Source of the DNA: Bolinopsis microptera
Lineage: Eukaryota; Ctenophora; Tentaculata; Lobata; Bolinopsidae
NCBI RefSeq assembly: GCF_026151205.1
Contig: NC_087073.1
Coordinates: 1 to 64,000 of the forward strand
DNA length: 64,000 nt
Direction: 5' to 3'
Shown here piece after piece: positions 18,326 through 32,700 of the stretch. The translations under genes and the position numbers were made by a program. The notes below the pieces were generated by a model that had not been told where the DNA came from, did not search any database, and saw only the letters and a program-made list of their open reading frames with translations. Positions within the stretch are counted from its first letter, which is position 1; every line of letters begins with the position of its first letter.

Positions 18326-20420
18326 GTTTGTAAAACATACCTGTTTACCAAGTATAGTACCCCCGGGTACCCTTGGAAAATAATAGTTTACAGTGTGTAT
18401 CTATTATTGTTACAACAAAATTGTCCAAAATTGGTACCAAATTTAAAGTTACCTAAAAATTTTCGCATATTCAAATGTTAATAAATTTTCATACGTAACC
18501 ATTCTGAAATACATAGCAAAAATAATATGAACCCAACTAGGATCTGGAAATCTGGGCAAAGAATATTGGGCCAATTTTATAAATCCGAAAATGGTTACAA
18601 AAACAAACGGGCCCAATAATTATGGTAACAAATTGCCCAAAGATTATCCGACCTCATGCGACCCCAACAAACATACAAACATAAATAATTTTACTTATCA
18701 TGTGCCATGAAACACACTAAACTAATGTTTATTATGACGATGTTACCACTGTGTAATATTAGATAATAGCGAGGAATTGTGCAACAATAATGGCTAGTTT
18801 GGGGAGTATTCAGTATGCGGTGTTTACTTTTTTGTGTGGTAGCTTAGGCAAAACGTATTGATGTCCAGGATAAGAACTAATGTACGCTGCATACTGCAAA
18901 GTATAGAGCCTGATGGGTATACTATAACTATATTAGCAATTCATGCTACATCATGATCCAAATATCTCAAAATATCCAAAAAAGCTCATACTGTAAAACA
19001 GCCACTAATGAAATTGTACCTCTCAACAGAGAAATTATAACAAGGTCACAAGAAGTATACAAAACGGAAAGGCAACAGACAAAGTGGAAACCACACAAAA
19101 CGAACTCACAGTATCCCAAAGTTAAAGTTTTTAAAAGGAAGTGATAACACGAACACTAAACACAACGTCGGGTAAATTGGGTGGGCGAACACGTAACTCC
19201 CATCTATGTTATGAAATAATGTTCATAGTGTGAGGTTAGGACTGATGTTACAGGTGTTTAACAGGTGTGTAACATGTGTGTACACTAACTGGGGTGTTTA
19301 CAGGTTGTTTTCACAGTGCCAAGAACATGTTACAGTGTTACAGGTGTGTAACTAGGTTGTATTATTTCGTAACAGACGCGGTGTCAGGGGAAAGTTAACT
19401 TTTTTTGTAGGTTGACTAATTTGGACTCTTAAGATTGGTTACAATAGGAAAATACGGACAATTCTTACAGTAGCAATAAAATCTCATAAAAGTAGCGAAT
19501 ATCTACACGGAGTTAAATGCAGGATAACAAGGAGCTGCATACAGTGCTACAAACGAAAAATACGGAGAGCGTGAAACAGATGTGTGTTTAATTGAAATGA
19601 TCCTTATGAGAACGGAGTGAACATTCTCCGCGGCCGGTTCATTACATATGAACCATAGCCTTTGCAACAGGAGCCCGGTAAGGGGCCAGTAGGGGCTAGG
19701 GCGCATAATTAAGTAAATTAAAACTACATAATATCATTGACGAACAAAACCAAATAACAACTCGTCGCAAAGACTTGGTCGGTGCAGGAAAATGGTTTAG
19801 ACATAAATGGTGGGCTATGGTTTTAAAGCCAAACTATTAGACGATCTAACAAATACCCAGGAGACATATAATTGTTTAATTGATCTTTTAGCAAAAAACG
19901 ATAGCATATAAGGCCGTTTATTCTGTAAACGACTAAACGAGTCAAAATAAATATCAAGTGCAGTGCGTGGTTTCAAAACTTGCTGCACTTTTGAGAGAAT
20001 CGGCAAGTCTTGTCAGTAAATTTTCAACATATCAAACGTTTAAAACTTTTTGAAAGGAGATTCATTGTGGTTGCTTTGTATTTGGGCTTAGTTAGAATAT
20101 CATATTATAAAATTTTTTGGTTTCGTTGGTAATTAAATAAAAAATTTGCTCATTTGAAATTTTTAATTGTCTGTATAACAGGGATACGGACTCCGTCCCA
20201 AACCTCTAAGTCGTCCCGATCAGAGATAGGGGTGAAGTCTTATTTTGTTCAAACATTAAACTAACACAGCTATAAAACAAGTGTCCGTATTTAAAAGCGA
20301 CCACAGTAACTAACAAACAAAAATATGACATGTTTGTCATGAAAAATTTAAAGCAAGTAAGAAATCACGAGTTAAATTCCTGTTTGGAACGGAGAGGTTG
20401 AGAGACTGAATAACTGGACG
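18326..20420. other. no gene recognised (possible formin intron)
   Basis: AT-rich sequence with short GTGTTACAGGTGT-type repeats at about 19240-19360. No exon of a known family found. Confidence 0.4.
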
Positions 20421-20426
20421 AATAAT

Positions 20427-20924
20427 GGGGGGGGGTGGGGGGGGGGGGGACACGTTTCGCCTATGTCCGCGTATCTCATTGAATCCAAAAAGGCGGACGA
20501 TAGCGACTATAGCGACAATACATTAGCTAAATTGTTGAAAAGGTATTTTGAGACACGAAGTGAGATGTCCGAGGACTGATGAAATTGATTAACTGATCTA
20601 GACATGTTAGTTAAAGATAAATACCTGAAAGTTAGATCTTTAGACCTGAACTGTAAATAATTAAGATATAGGGGCTAACTGATACTTGATCCTCATCAGA
20701 ATGGTAAGGTTTAAAAAGAATTTGGAGTAAAAAGAGCGGGATACAAGGTTCAAAGAAGTAACTTTCACTGCAAGGCCAAATTTCATGGGGTATCAATACA
20801 AAACAGAGTATCTAATTACAAGCAGCCACATGACCGAACCGTGATCACCGCTAGAGCTGATCGCGTGACTGTCTAAGTCTAAAAAGGACACGGACATAGG
20901 CGGACGCGTCAACCCCCCACACCC
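20427..20924. mobile_element. MITE with G-rich terminal inverted repeats (498 bp)
   Basis: The left end is a G run and then ACACGTTTCGCCTATGTCCG. The right end is the inverse, CGGACATAGGCGGACGCGT then a C run. Both share CGCCTATGTCCG in inverted orientation. AATAAT flanks both ends (20421-20426 and 20925-20930), a likely target duplication. No coding capacity. Confidence 0.6.
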
Positions 20925-20930
20925 AATAAT

Positions 20931-22320
20931 AACGCTACGTGACATAAAAAGTTGCGAATTATTAGTACCTCAGACGATTTAAAGTTTTACTAACCTTAGA
21001 GAAACATCCTCACATGTTCTGGTTAGGAGACGTGTTGTAAGGTGTTTCCTCATTGCGCTCTCCTCCGCCAAAACACAAAACATAACGAAAAACTCAACTT
21101 AATTTTAATACTTATTTCATCTGTCTGAACTTTTTATCTGCTTATACTTTAAAATCCGTCATAGATCAGCTGAGTTTTATTTCTATCCTGGTTATATAAT
21201 CAGCCAATGTTTTGTCAGTATCACATTTGCAATTGTCCGATACAATCCAAGACGTTTTCATCGGTTCACGGATCTAGTGTTGTGCAAGTGTTGCTTTTTG
21301 AGAAAATTAGCATCTGAATAAATCTTGAAGTATGAAAGGTAAATATGAAAACACAAATAGTAGCAATATCGATAGAAGGTTATAACCCGAAAAACCGTCC
21401 AAAATATAATATTAATATGATATAGAAAATTCGATCTTGACAAAAAGCGTCGAAACGTTACACGAGACAACATGATAGTGAAGTCGGAGAGACTTCCTGC
21501 ACAATGTAATAGAACATAATCAAAAGTTGACTAAATGGTAATTAAAAGCATAATTACACCAAACAAACACACCAAAAACACACCAACCATACACGCAAAC
21601 AAAACACACACAAACTACAATAATAAACAAGGATGGAAACAAGCAGTTACCCGACTCCACTCTCAAGTAGGGATCTAATAGAATGTGATGAAATTTCACA
21701 GTTCACAACTTCATTGCAATGAAATAAAGACTAACTCGATTCGCGCTATCATCATCTCATAACCTGTTGAATTATATAATAAATGTTAAGTTTAACAACA
21801 AAAGTTTTACAGAAATGTCAATGAGTTGGATTTAAATGAAATTAAGTAAAATGTAAAGGAAATATCGATTCCTAACCACATCAAACATCTCACAGATCCA
21901 TTATTAAAATATAACAATGAATAATAAAATACATTAAAAAAACACGACGTTATCTTGAATCTCCACTGAAACTACATACCATAGTTATTATGCTGATACG
22001 AGGTTTTATAATGAACTACAAGATAGGCCCGGGGGTTGGGTCAAGGGATAAGGCTAATAAAAAATATTCTTTGATATACAGTATTTTATCGCATCAAAAA
22101 AAATCCTCCCAACGGAAGATGCAGTCAACACTGTGCACGTGCGCGATTTTCATCCGCCGATTACTACTAAAGTCAACTTCTTATTTCTCCTCAATTTGCA
22201 CGTGGCGCGGACAAACAAACAAACCGACAAAAAGAAACTTTTGAATTACAATAGAGATGATCTGAATGTAAACACATCTAATTGGGAAGGAGCCAATCAG
22301 TAGAGCGAAGGATCAGGATA
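20931..22320. other. no gene recognised
   Basis: AT-rich sequence with an ACACACC/AAACAAACAC-rich stretch near 21560-21620. No supported feature. Confidence 0.4.
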
Positions 22321-23000
22321 GAAAGTGAAGGGTGGGTAAAGAGCGGAGAAGAAGGAGCAGGGTGGGGAAGGAGCATGTAGGCAGGCGCATGGTGGAAAGA
22401 GCAGTGGGAAGGAGCAGGTGGGAAGGAGCAGGTGGGAAGGAGCAGTGAAAGGAGCAGGTGGACATGAGCAGGTGGGAAGGAGCAGGGTGGGAAGAGCTGG
22501 TGGAAGGAGCAGGTGATAAAAGGGAAGGGTGGGAAGGAGCATTGTGGAAAGGAGCAGGAGTGGAAGGAGCAGGGTGGAAGGAGCAGGGAGTGGAAGGACC
22601 ATGTGAAAGGAGCAGGTGGGAAGGACAGGGTGTAAGGAGCAGGGTGGAAGGAGCAGGTGGAAGGAGCAGGGTGGTAAGGAGCAGGTGGGAAGGAGCAGGG
22701 TGGCCAAGGAGAGCAGGGTGGGAAGGAGCAGGGTGAGAAGGAGCAGGGTGGGAAGACAGGGTGGGAAGGAGCAGGGGAAAGGAGCAGGGTAGGAAGGAGC
22801 AGTATAGGAAGGGACAGGGTGGAAAGGAGCAGGGTGGGAAGGGTAGCAGGGTGGAAGGAGCAGGGTGGGAAGGAGCAGGGTGGGAGAGCAGGATGGAAGG
22901 AGCAGGGTGGAAAGGTGAGGGTAAGGAAGAAAGCAGGTGGGAAGGAGCAGGTGGGAGGACAGGGTGGAAGGAGCAGGGTTGGAAAGAGATAAGGAAGAGT
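22321..23000. repeat. purine-rich minisatellite (about 14-15 bp)
   Basis: About 45 imperfect units of GGAAGGAGCAGGGTG. Units vary in length with many single-base changes, so it is older or noisier than the other arrays. Strong purine asymmetry on the + strand. Open frames on both strands are repeat by-products. Confidence 0.85.
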
Positions 23001-25590
23001 GGTTATTACAATAACCCAAACTACACGGTACTCAGTACAATGTTGTAACAGTTATTGATAATTTCCCGACTAACCCCACACGATACACAGAAATACAAAC
23101 TTATACACAACACCACAGCAGACAAAGCTCGAACGAACTGAAACTGCAGACCTTAATACGTATAACTGTGACGAATCACAAAATACACTTCGCGAACAAA
23201 AAAACGGCCGGAGTCGAGTTAACCTCCAACACAATGAACCACACTCACACTGACCCAACCTCAAATTTCCCCCTATATATAGTGATGGTGGGGGAAAGTG
23301 GAGCCCGGAAGTGAGTGTTTTAAAGTCAAGAGTTGTGAATGAGGCACAAAGAGAGTGGGGCATAATTTGGGGTTAATTTAAGAGTAATGCGGTTTTCCGC
23401 AGTTTCGTCAGTGTGTGCATTAGAGGGTATAGACGTAAAATGGATACGCAATTATTATAATAGTTTTGGTGAATGTTGTCCACTATTTGGTTAGATTGTT
23501 AGTCCCGACATAGCTCTGTATGTGTTTTCAGCTACTCGCGCTGCAAAATTTTCTATTTTCATCCAATACTGTCGGCTGTTATTACTGACGAGGGTTTCAA
23601 TCTGGTGATTAATTTTGTGTCGTACGAGAACATTATAAGCACTTAATAACACGTGAAATGTTTGATTGTGGGGTACATTGTTGAGGAGAGGGTGGTATTT
23701 TCTTCATAAAATATTTAAAAACTGCCAAAAAAGGGTAAAGTGAAATTGACGAATAAAACATACGTAAACTTCTGATCGGTAACATAATAAATTATCAGAA
23801 CAATATCGTCAGCTCCCAGAATTACGTAGGTGTGAAGAATAAAAGGGATCTCCAGGAAAACATTAACATTTATTTTATCGTGATTCGTTTTTATTTACTA
23901 GACATTTCTAACCAATGTGTTTAATGTTATCAGAATACTTACGTGTTTAGAATAAGGGTCGCCGAAAAATAAATTTAAAAAAATAAAAATTTGACCTGAA
24001 AATAACCATGACGACCCTGTTGTCACTTTGATTGATCAACACTGATAAAATAACACTTGATCTGACTAAAAGTCATCCTATAGACATTATATTGCCCCAG
24101 TACTCATTTCTAATATCGCATCTCTGTCTTTTATACTTAACATCTATAACTGCAATTTGGAGTTTAAGAAGGAAACTTTAAATTCCTCCGCTTCAATTAA
24201 ACCACAGCCACAAACGCTGGCCTCTTAATTCCTAACATATAATGTTAGTCTACAACATCTCAGTCCCAACTATTAGCGCCTCAACAACTACCAGCACTCC
24301 GCTAGAATCAACCCTCAAACACCACCTCTCTCACAGGAACCATTCATAGCGTTTAAACAAATCAGCAAGGTTACCGAATGTAGCAGCAGCCCACCCAAAC
24401 TTGACCTGATGTATATTAAGCATTTTATGATATACATCATTATATCATTCTTGTTCTGGGAGAGCATACTGCCTTATATGGCTTTATTGGGCGGAGATAC
24501 CATCTTGCACACGTTATCCCATCAAAACTACCAGCTCCCTTAAGTTTAACATTATGAAAGAAATCCCCTGATTTAGTGAATTTTGCCATTCAAGGTCTAG
24601 AACCAGCCAGGAACCTATCTGTTAGATATGGTCGGAAAGTTCTGGTTAAAACTATAAGCGTTTTAAACAGACGGAGTGTTTTAAAAGTCAAATCCCCAAA
24701 TGTAGCTCCTCCAGGCGAGATTACTACACTATGGAAGTGCAGAATTGTTAGGTTTCAAGGTATAGTCTGTAGACTGCAGGATGATTTAAAACTTATTAAA
24801 GTAGGTTAAAGTGCCGAAATTTACTCTAAAAATATACATAAAAGGTAGCGCATGTCGTAACCCATGTTGAAATAGAGTTGCTGACTTTTTTAAAGGCATG
24901 GGGCTCCAATAAAGAACTGAAATCGTTTAAACCATAATCTATGTATTTCAAATGTTTCACCACCATTTCTCATCAAACCGAAATAAGTACAACGTAGAAA
25001 ATTGTCGTCATAATGAAAATGACGTAAATTATGTCAAGTACCAGATGATAGTAATAATAAATATTTATATATAAAAAAAGGTTAAAAAAAAAAAAAAATA
25101 GAGCTGATAGTAATACCATGACTAGGCATTATACAACAAAGATATAATAGGGTTGTATTTTAAGCTGTACTGTGTAGCTATAAATATTATATTAATGTAC
25201 ATGGAATTAGGAAATTGAAGTACACTCTATAGTGATAATACCTTGATGTGATATAACATATTTATCGATTAAGAATTTTTGTAACAAGTGGGTAACTACT
25301 GTATGAATTTAACATTTGGCACATAATTTGGTTATTTAAGTACTGTATCTTTATAAGTGATTATAAGTTATATCTCTTTTGTAATAAATATTTAAATATT
25401 ATACTATAATTACTCCTATGAATTATATTATACACCTTGTACATTTACATCCTTACACTGTAATATACATTCATTAAATTACACATAATATACATTTCAT
25501 TAATTCCATTCCTCCGTAGTTTCTCTTGCAACAGGTCTATATCATAATACAGACCCAATATCTATGAATGGTACCACAAAATGAAACCCA
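23001..25590. other. no gene recognised
   Basis: Includes an A15 run near 25086 and a very AT-rich segment 25040-25500. A 77-codon open frame at 24576-24809 resembles no family I know. Confidence 0.4.
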
Positions 25591-25599
25591 CACGCACAC

Positions 25600-25820
25600 C
25601 GAGGGAGGGAGGGAGGGAGGGAGGGAGGGAGAGAGGGAGAGAGGGAGGGAGGGAGGGAGGGAGGAGGGAGGGAGGGAGGGAGGGAGGGAGGGAGGGAGGG
25701 AGGGAGGGAGGGAGGGAGGGAGGGAGGGAGGGAGGGAGAGAGGGAGGGAGGGAGGGAGGGAGGGAGGGAGGGAGGGAGGGAGACATCTAATGCTATGAAA
25801 TTAGGGAGGGAGGGAGGGAC
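25600..25820. repeat. GGGA microsatellite
   Basis: About 45 copies of GGGA with a few GAGA interruptions; a short separate block follows at 25804-25819. Confidence 0.95.
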
Positions 25821-25949
25821 AATGTACGTGACGTTGTAGATAACTCCCCGCGAAAGTAAAAGTATTCTGAATTGAACTCCTTACATACCACACATATCTA
25901 CCTTACATACATGTTACATGTTACATGGCGAGATCTCCATCCAAAAGGA

Positions 25950-26440
25950 TTAGTCTGCGTCATCTGCGTCATTACTTTGTATTATACAACTTCGGCGGGT
26001 AATATTTCTCCATCCTTTTCGATCTGCAGCCAATCTTCTCATACAATCAATCGTGAGTCCATTACGATCCAATCTCTGCTCAGCATCTTCAATAAATACA
26101 TCATTTAAGCTCTTCCTAGGCCTGCCTCTTGATCGTTTCCCATGCTTGGGTTTCCATTCAAGTAGATAGTTAGGTAACCGATCTTCAGGCATTCTACTGA
26201 CATGTCCAAACCAACGTAGCCGTTTTGTTGCTATTATGTCAGTAAGAGCAGTTATTGAAGCCCTTCTTAAAACATCTTCATTTCTTACTCGATGGAACCA
26301 CCTCACTCTCAGGATTCTGCGTAAGCAGTACTGATGGAAAGACTCTAATCTTCTTGTCTGCACTTGAGTCGTGTTCCATATCTCACTTCCATAGGTCAGA
26401 ATGGTAAGAACAGCTGCGATGTAGATTAGTCGGTAATATT
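25950..26440 (-). mobile_element. RTE-like LINE 3' end (reverse transcriptase tail)
   Basis: The minus strand is open from about 26440 to a stop at 25950. It encodes AAVLTILTYGSEIWNTTQVQ, then RRLESFHQYCLRRILRVRW, RLRWFGHVSRMPEDRLPNYL and KHGKRSRGRPRKSLNDVF. This is the familiar C-terminal region of endonuclease-reverse transcriptase LINEs (RTE and relatives). The frame ends in short GATGACGCA repeats, as RTE 3' ends often do. The rest of the element is missing, a 5' truncation. It could belong to another LINE clade with a similar tail. Confidence 0.8.
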
Positions 26441-26788
26441 ATGCTATCCAAGTTTAGAACTTAGTGTTTAACTTATTTAGTTATAAAATATTTCCAAGTA
26501 TTGCACATACAGTAGCACTAAAGCAGCGCTAAAGTGATTCAGTCCCTTCTTCGTTTCTAGAATCTACATATTTTGAGTAAACCCGTTCCTATAATAAATG
26601 GATGTCCATGATATAAAGTGGGAAATAACAGCCCCTTTCTAAATGTTTTATTGAATGGCCGATTCCCATGGTAACTGCTAGAGAGGGTATAATGTGGTTG
26701 TTATCGTATCCTTGCTACACGTGGTTGCAGCGTGTGTCAAGGGTATCCTTATCTCTGGATCCTTATCTCTGGAACCATATAGCCGTCC
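26441..26788. other. no gene recognised
   Basis: Spacer between the LINE fragment and the 48-bp array. GGATCCTTATCTCT is repeated at about 26757 and 26758-26775, just before the array. Confidence 0.4.
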
Positions 26789-29700
26789 AATTCCCTCCAC
26801 AACTCACTGCCTTCCTCTAGTTAATTATTTAACCCTAGTTCCCTCCATAACTCACTGCCTTCCTCTAGTTAATTATTTAACCCTAGTTCCCTCCATAACT
26901 CACTGCCTTCCTCTAGTTAATTATTTAACCCTAGTTTCCTCCATAACTCACTGCCTTCCTCTAGTTAATTATTTAACCCTAGTTCCCTCCATAACTCACT
27001 GCCTTCCTCTAGTTAATTATTTAACCCTAGTTTCCTCCATAACTCACTGCCTTCCTCTAGTTAATTATTTAACCCTAGTTCCCTCCATAACTCACTGCCT
27101 TCCTCTAGTTAATTATTTAACCCTAGTTCCCTCCATAACTCACTGCCTTCCTCTAGTTAATTATTTAACCCTAGTTCCCTCCATAACTCACTGCCTTCCT
27201 CTAGTTAATTATTTACCCCTAGTTCCCTCCATAACTCACTGCCTTCCTCTAGTTAATTATTTAACCCTAGTTCCCTCCATAACTCACTGCCTTCCTCTAG
27301 TTAATTATTTAACCCTAGTTCCCTCCATAACTCACTGCCTTCCTCTAGTTAATTATTTACCCCTAGTTTCCTCCATAACTCACTGCCTTCCTCTAGTTAA
27401 TTATTTACCCCTAGTTTCCTCCATAACTCACTGCCTTCCTCTAGTTAATTATTTAACCCTAGTTCCCTCCATAACTCACTGCCTTCCTCTAGTTAATTAT
27501 TTAACCCTAGTTCCCTCCATAACTCACTGCCTTCCTCTAGTTAATTATTTAACCCTAGTTTCCTCCATAACTCACTGCCTTCCTCTAGTTAATTATTTAA
27601 CCCTAGTTCCCTCCATAACTCACTGCCTTCCTCTAGTTAATTATTTAACCCTAGTTCCCTCCATAACTCACTGCCTTCCTCTAGTTAATTATTTAACCCT
27701 AGTTCCCTCCATAACTCACTGCCTTCCTCTAGTTAATTATTTACCCCTAGTTCCCTCCATAACTCACTGCCTTCCTCTAGTTAATTATTTAACCCTAGTT
27801 CCCTCCATAACTCACTGCCTTCCTCTAGTTAATTATTTACCCCTAGTTCCCTCCATAACTCACTGCCTTCCTCTAGTTAATTATTTACCCCTAGTTCCCT
27901 CCATAACTCACTGCCTTCCTCTAGTTAATTATTTAACCCTAGTTCCCTCCATAACTCACTGCCTTCCTCTAGTTAATTATTTAACCCTAGTTCCCTCCAT
28001 AACTCACTGCCTTCCTCTAGTTAATTATTTACCCCTAGTTCCCTCCATAACTCACTGCCTTCCTCTAGTTAATTATTTACCCCTAGTTCCCTCCATAACT
28101 CACTGCCTTCCTCTAGTTAATTATTTAACCCTAGTTCCCTCCATAACTCACTGCCTTCCTCTAGTTAATTATTTAACCCTAGTTCCCTCCATAACTCACT
28201 GCCTTCCTCTAGTTAATTATTTAACCCTAGTTCCCTCCATAACTCACTGCCTTCCTCTAGTTAATTATTTAACCCTAGTTCCCTCCATAACTCACTGCCT
28301 TCCTCTAGTTAATTATTTAACCCTAGTTCCCTCCATAACTCACTGCCTTCCTCTAGTTAATTATTTAACCCTAGTTCCCTCCATAACTCACTGCCTTCCT
28401 CTAGTTAATTATTTAACCCTAGTTCCCTCCATAACTCACTGCCTTCCTCTAGTTAATTATTTAACCCTAGTTTCCCTCCATAACTCACTGCCTTCCTCTA
28501 GTTAATTATTTAACCCTAGTTCCCTCCATAACTCACTGCCTTCCTCTAGTTAATTATTTAACCCTAGTTCCCTCCATAACTCACTGCCTTCCTCTAGTTA
28601 ATTATTTAACCCTAGTTCCCTCCATAACTCACTGCCTTCCTCTAGTTAATTATTTAACCCTAGTTCCCTCCATAACTCACTGCCTTCCTCTAGTTAATTA
28701 TTTAACCCTAGTTCCCTCCATAACTCACTGCCTTCCTCTAGTTAATTATTTAACCCTAGTTCCCTCCATAACTCACTGCCTTCCTCTAGTTAATTATTTA
28801 ACCCTAGTTCCCTCCATAACTCACTGCCTTCCTCTAGTTAATTATTTAACCCTAGTTCCCTCCATAACTCACTGCCTTCCTCTAGTTAATTATTTAACCC
28901 TAGTTCCCTCCATAACTCACTGCCTTCCTCTAGTTAATTATTTAACCCTAGTTCCCTCCATAACTCACTGCCTTCCTCTAGTTAATTATTTAACCCTAGT
29001 TCCCTCCATAACTCACTGCCTTCCTCTAGTTAATTATTTAACCCTAGTTCCCTCCATAACTCACTGCCTTCCTCTAGTTAATTATTTAACCCTAGTTTCC
29101 TCCATAACTCACTGCCTTCCTCTAGTTAATTATTTAACCCTAGTTCCCTCCATAACTCACTGCCTTCCTCTAGTTAATTATTTAACCCTAGTTCCCTCCA
29201 TAACTCACTGCCTTCCTCTAGTTAATTATTTAACCCTAGTTCCCTCCATAACTCACTGCCTTCCTCTAGTTAATTATTTAACCCTAGTTCCCTCCATAAC
29301 TCACTGCCTTCCTCTAGTTAATTATTTAACCCTAGTTCCCTCCATAACTCACTGCCTTCCTCTAGTTAATTATTTAACCCTAGTTCCCTCCATAACTCAC
29401 TGCCTTCCTCTAGTTAATTATTTAACCCTAGTTCCCTCCATAACTCACTGCCTTCCTCTAGTTAATTATTTAACCCTAGTTCCCTCCATAACTCACTGCC
29501 TTCCTCTAGTTAATTATTTAACCCTAGTTCCCTCCATAACTCACTGCCTTCCTCTAGTTAATTATTTAACCCTAGTTCCCTCCATAACTCACTGCCTTCC
29601 TCTAGTTAATTATTTAACCCTAGTTCCCTCCATAACTCACTGCCTTCCTCTAGTTAATTATTTAACCCTAGTTCCCTCCATAACTCACTGCCTTCCTCTA

Positions 29701-32700
29701 GTTAATTATTTAACCCTAGTTCCCTCCATAACTCACTGCCTTCCTCTAGTTAATTATTTAACCCTAGTTCCCTCCATAACTCACTGCCTTCCTCTAGTTA
29801 ATTATTTAACCCTAGTTCCCTCCATAACTCACTGCCTTCCTCTAGTTAATTATTTAACCCTAGTTCCCTCCATAACTCACTGCCTTCCTCTAGTTAATTA
29901 TTTAACCCTAGTTCCCTCCATAACTCACTGCCTTCCTCTAGTTAATTATTTAACCCTAGTTCCCTCCATAACTCACTGCCTTCCTCTAGTTAATTATTTA
30001 ACCCTAGTTCCTCCATAACTCACTGCCTTCCTCTAGTTAATTATTTAACCCTAGTTCCCTCCATAACTCACTGCCTTCCTCTAGTTAATTATTTAACCCT
30101 AGTTCCCTCCATAACTCACTGCCTTCCTCTAGTTAATTATTTAACCCTAGTTCCCTCCTAACTCACTGCCTTCCTCTAGTTAATTATTTAACCCTAGTTC
30201 CCTCCATAACTCACTGCCTTCCTCTAGTTAATTATTTAACCCTAGTTCCCTCCATAACTCACTGCCTTCCTCTAGTTAATTATTTAACCCTAGTTCCCTC
30301 CATAACTCACTGCCTTCCTCTAGTTAATTATTTAACCCTAGTTCCCTCCATAACTCACTGCCTTCCTCTAGTTAATTATTTAACCCTAGTTCCCTCCATA
30401 ACTCACTGCCTTCCTCTAGTTAATTATTTACCCCTAGTTCCCTCCATAACTCACTGGCCTTCCTCTAGTTAATTATTTTAACCCTAGTTCCCTCCATAAC
30501 TCACTTGCCTTCCTCTAGTTAATTATTTACCCTAGTTCCCCTCCATAACTCACTGCCTTCCTCTAGTTAATTATTTAACCCTAGTTCCCTCCATAACTCA
30601 CTGCCTTCCTCTAGTTAATTATTTAACCCTAGTTCCCTCCATAACTCACTGCCTTCCTCTAGTTAATTATTTAACCCTAGTTCCCTCCATAACTCACTGC
30701 CTTCCTCTAGTTAATTATTTAACCCTAGTTCCCTCCATAACTCACTGCCTTCCTCTAGTTAATTATTTACCCTAGTTCCCTCCATAACTCACTGCCTTCC
30801 TCTAGTTAATTATTTAACCCTAGTTCCCTCCATAACTCACTGCCTTCCTCTAGTTAATTATTTACCCCTAGTTCCCTCCATAACTCACTGCCTTCCTCTA
30901 GTTAATTATTTAACCCTAGTTCCTCCATAACTCACTGCCTGTCCTTCTAGTTATTATTTAACCCATAGTTCCCTCCATAACTCACTGCCTTCCCTCTAGT
31001 TAATTATATTAACACCTAGTCTCCATAACTCACTGCCCTTCCTCTAGTTAATAATTTACCCCCTAGTTCCCTCATAACTCACTGCATTCCTCTAGTTAAT
31101 TATTTAACCCTAGTTCCCTCCATAACTCACTGACCTCCTCATGTTAATTATTTATCCCTAGTTCCCTCCATAACCTCACTGCCATCCTCTAGATTAATTA
31201 TTTAACCCTAGTTCCCTCCATAACTCACTGCCTTCCTCTAGTTAATTATTTAACCCTAGTTCCCTCCATAACTCACTGCCTTCCTCTAGTTAATTATTTA
31301 CCCTAGTTTCCTCATAACTCACTGCCTTCCTCTAGTTAATTATTTACCCCTAGTTTCCTCCATAACTCACTGCCTTCCTCTAGTTAATATTTAACCCTAG
31401 TTCCCTCCATAACTCACTGCCTTCCTCTAGTTAATTATTTAACCCTAGTTCCCTCCATAACTCACTGCCTTCCTCTAGTTAATTATTTAACCCTAGTTTC
31501 CTCCATAACTCACTGCCTTCCTCTAGTTAATTATTTAACCCTAGTTCCCTCCATAACTCACTGCCTTCCTCTAGTTATTATTACCCCTAGTTCCTCCATA
31601 ACTCACTGCCTTCCTCTAGTTAATTATTTACCCTAGTTTCCTCCATAACTCACTGCCTTCCTCTAGTTAATTATTTAACCCTAGTTTCCCTCCATAACTC
31701 ACTGCCTTCCTCTAGTTAATTATTTACCCCTAGTTCCCTCCATAACTCACTGCTTCCTCTAGTTAATTATTTAACCCTAGTTCCCTCCATAACTCACTGC
31801 CTTCCTCTAGTTAATTATTTAAACCCTAGTTCCCTCCCATAACTCACTGCCTTCCTCTAGTTAATTATTTAACCCTAGTTCCCTCCATAACTCACTGCCT
31901 TCCTCTAGTTAATTATTTAACCCTAGTTCCCTCCATAACTCACTGCCTTCCTCTAGTTAATTATTTAACCCTAGTTCCCTCCATAACTCACTGCCTTCCT
32001 CTAGTTAATTATTTAACCCCTAGTTCCCTCCATAACTCACTGCCTTCCTCTTGTTAATTATTTAACCCTAGTTCCCTCCATAACTCACTGCCTTCCTCTA
32101 GTTAATTATTTAACCCTAGTTCCCTCCATAAGCTCACTGCCTTCCTCTAGTTAATTATTTAACCTAGTTCCCTCCATAACTCACTGCCTTCCTCTAGTTT
32201 AATTATTTAACCCTAGTTCCCTCCATAACTCACTGCCTTCCTCTAGTTAATTATTTAACCCTAGTTTCCCTCCATAACTCACTGCCTTCCTCTAGTTAAT
32301 TATTTAACCCTAGTTCCCTCCATAACTCACTGCCTTCCTCTAGTTAATTATTTAACCCCTAGTTTCCCTCCATAACTCACTGCCTTCCTCTAGTTAATTA
32401 TTTAACCCTAGTTCCCTCCATAACTCACTGCCTTCCTCTAGTTAATTATTTAACCCTAGTTCCCTCCATAACTCACTGCCTTCCTCTAGTTAATTATTTA
32501 ACCCTAGTTCCCTCCATAACTCACTGCCTTCCTCTAGTTAATTATTTAACCCTAGTTCCCTCCATAACTCACTGCCTTCCTCTAGTTAATTATTTAACCC
32601 TAGTTCCCTCCATAACTCACTGCCTTCCTCTAGTTAATTATTTAACCCTAGTTCCCTCCATAACTCACTGCCTTCCTCTAGTTAATTATTTAACCCTAGT

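Noticed and set aside
22297..23048. 240-codon Leu/Pro-rich minus frame and Gly/Glu-rich plus frames.
   Set aside because: Translation of a purine-rich minisatellite.
26694..28505. 603-codon frame with a hydrophobic start.
   Set aside because: Almost wholly 48-bp repeat units; it ends at the first indel, and no independent domain or splice context is visible.
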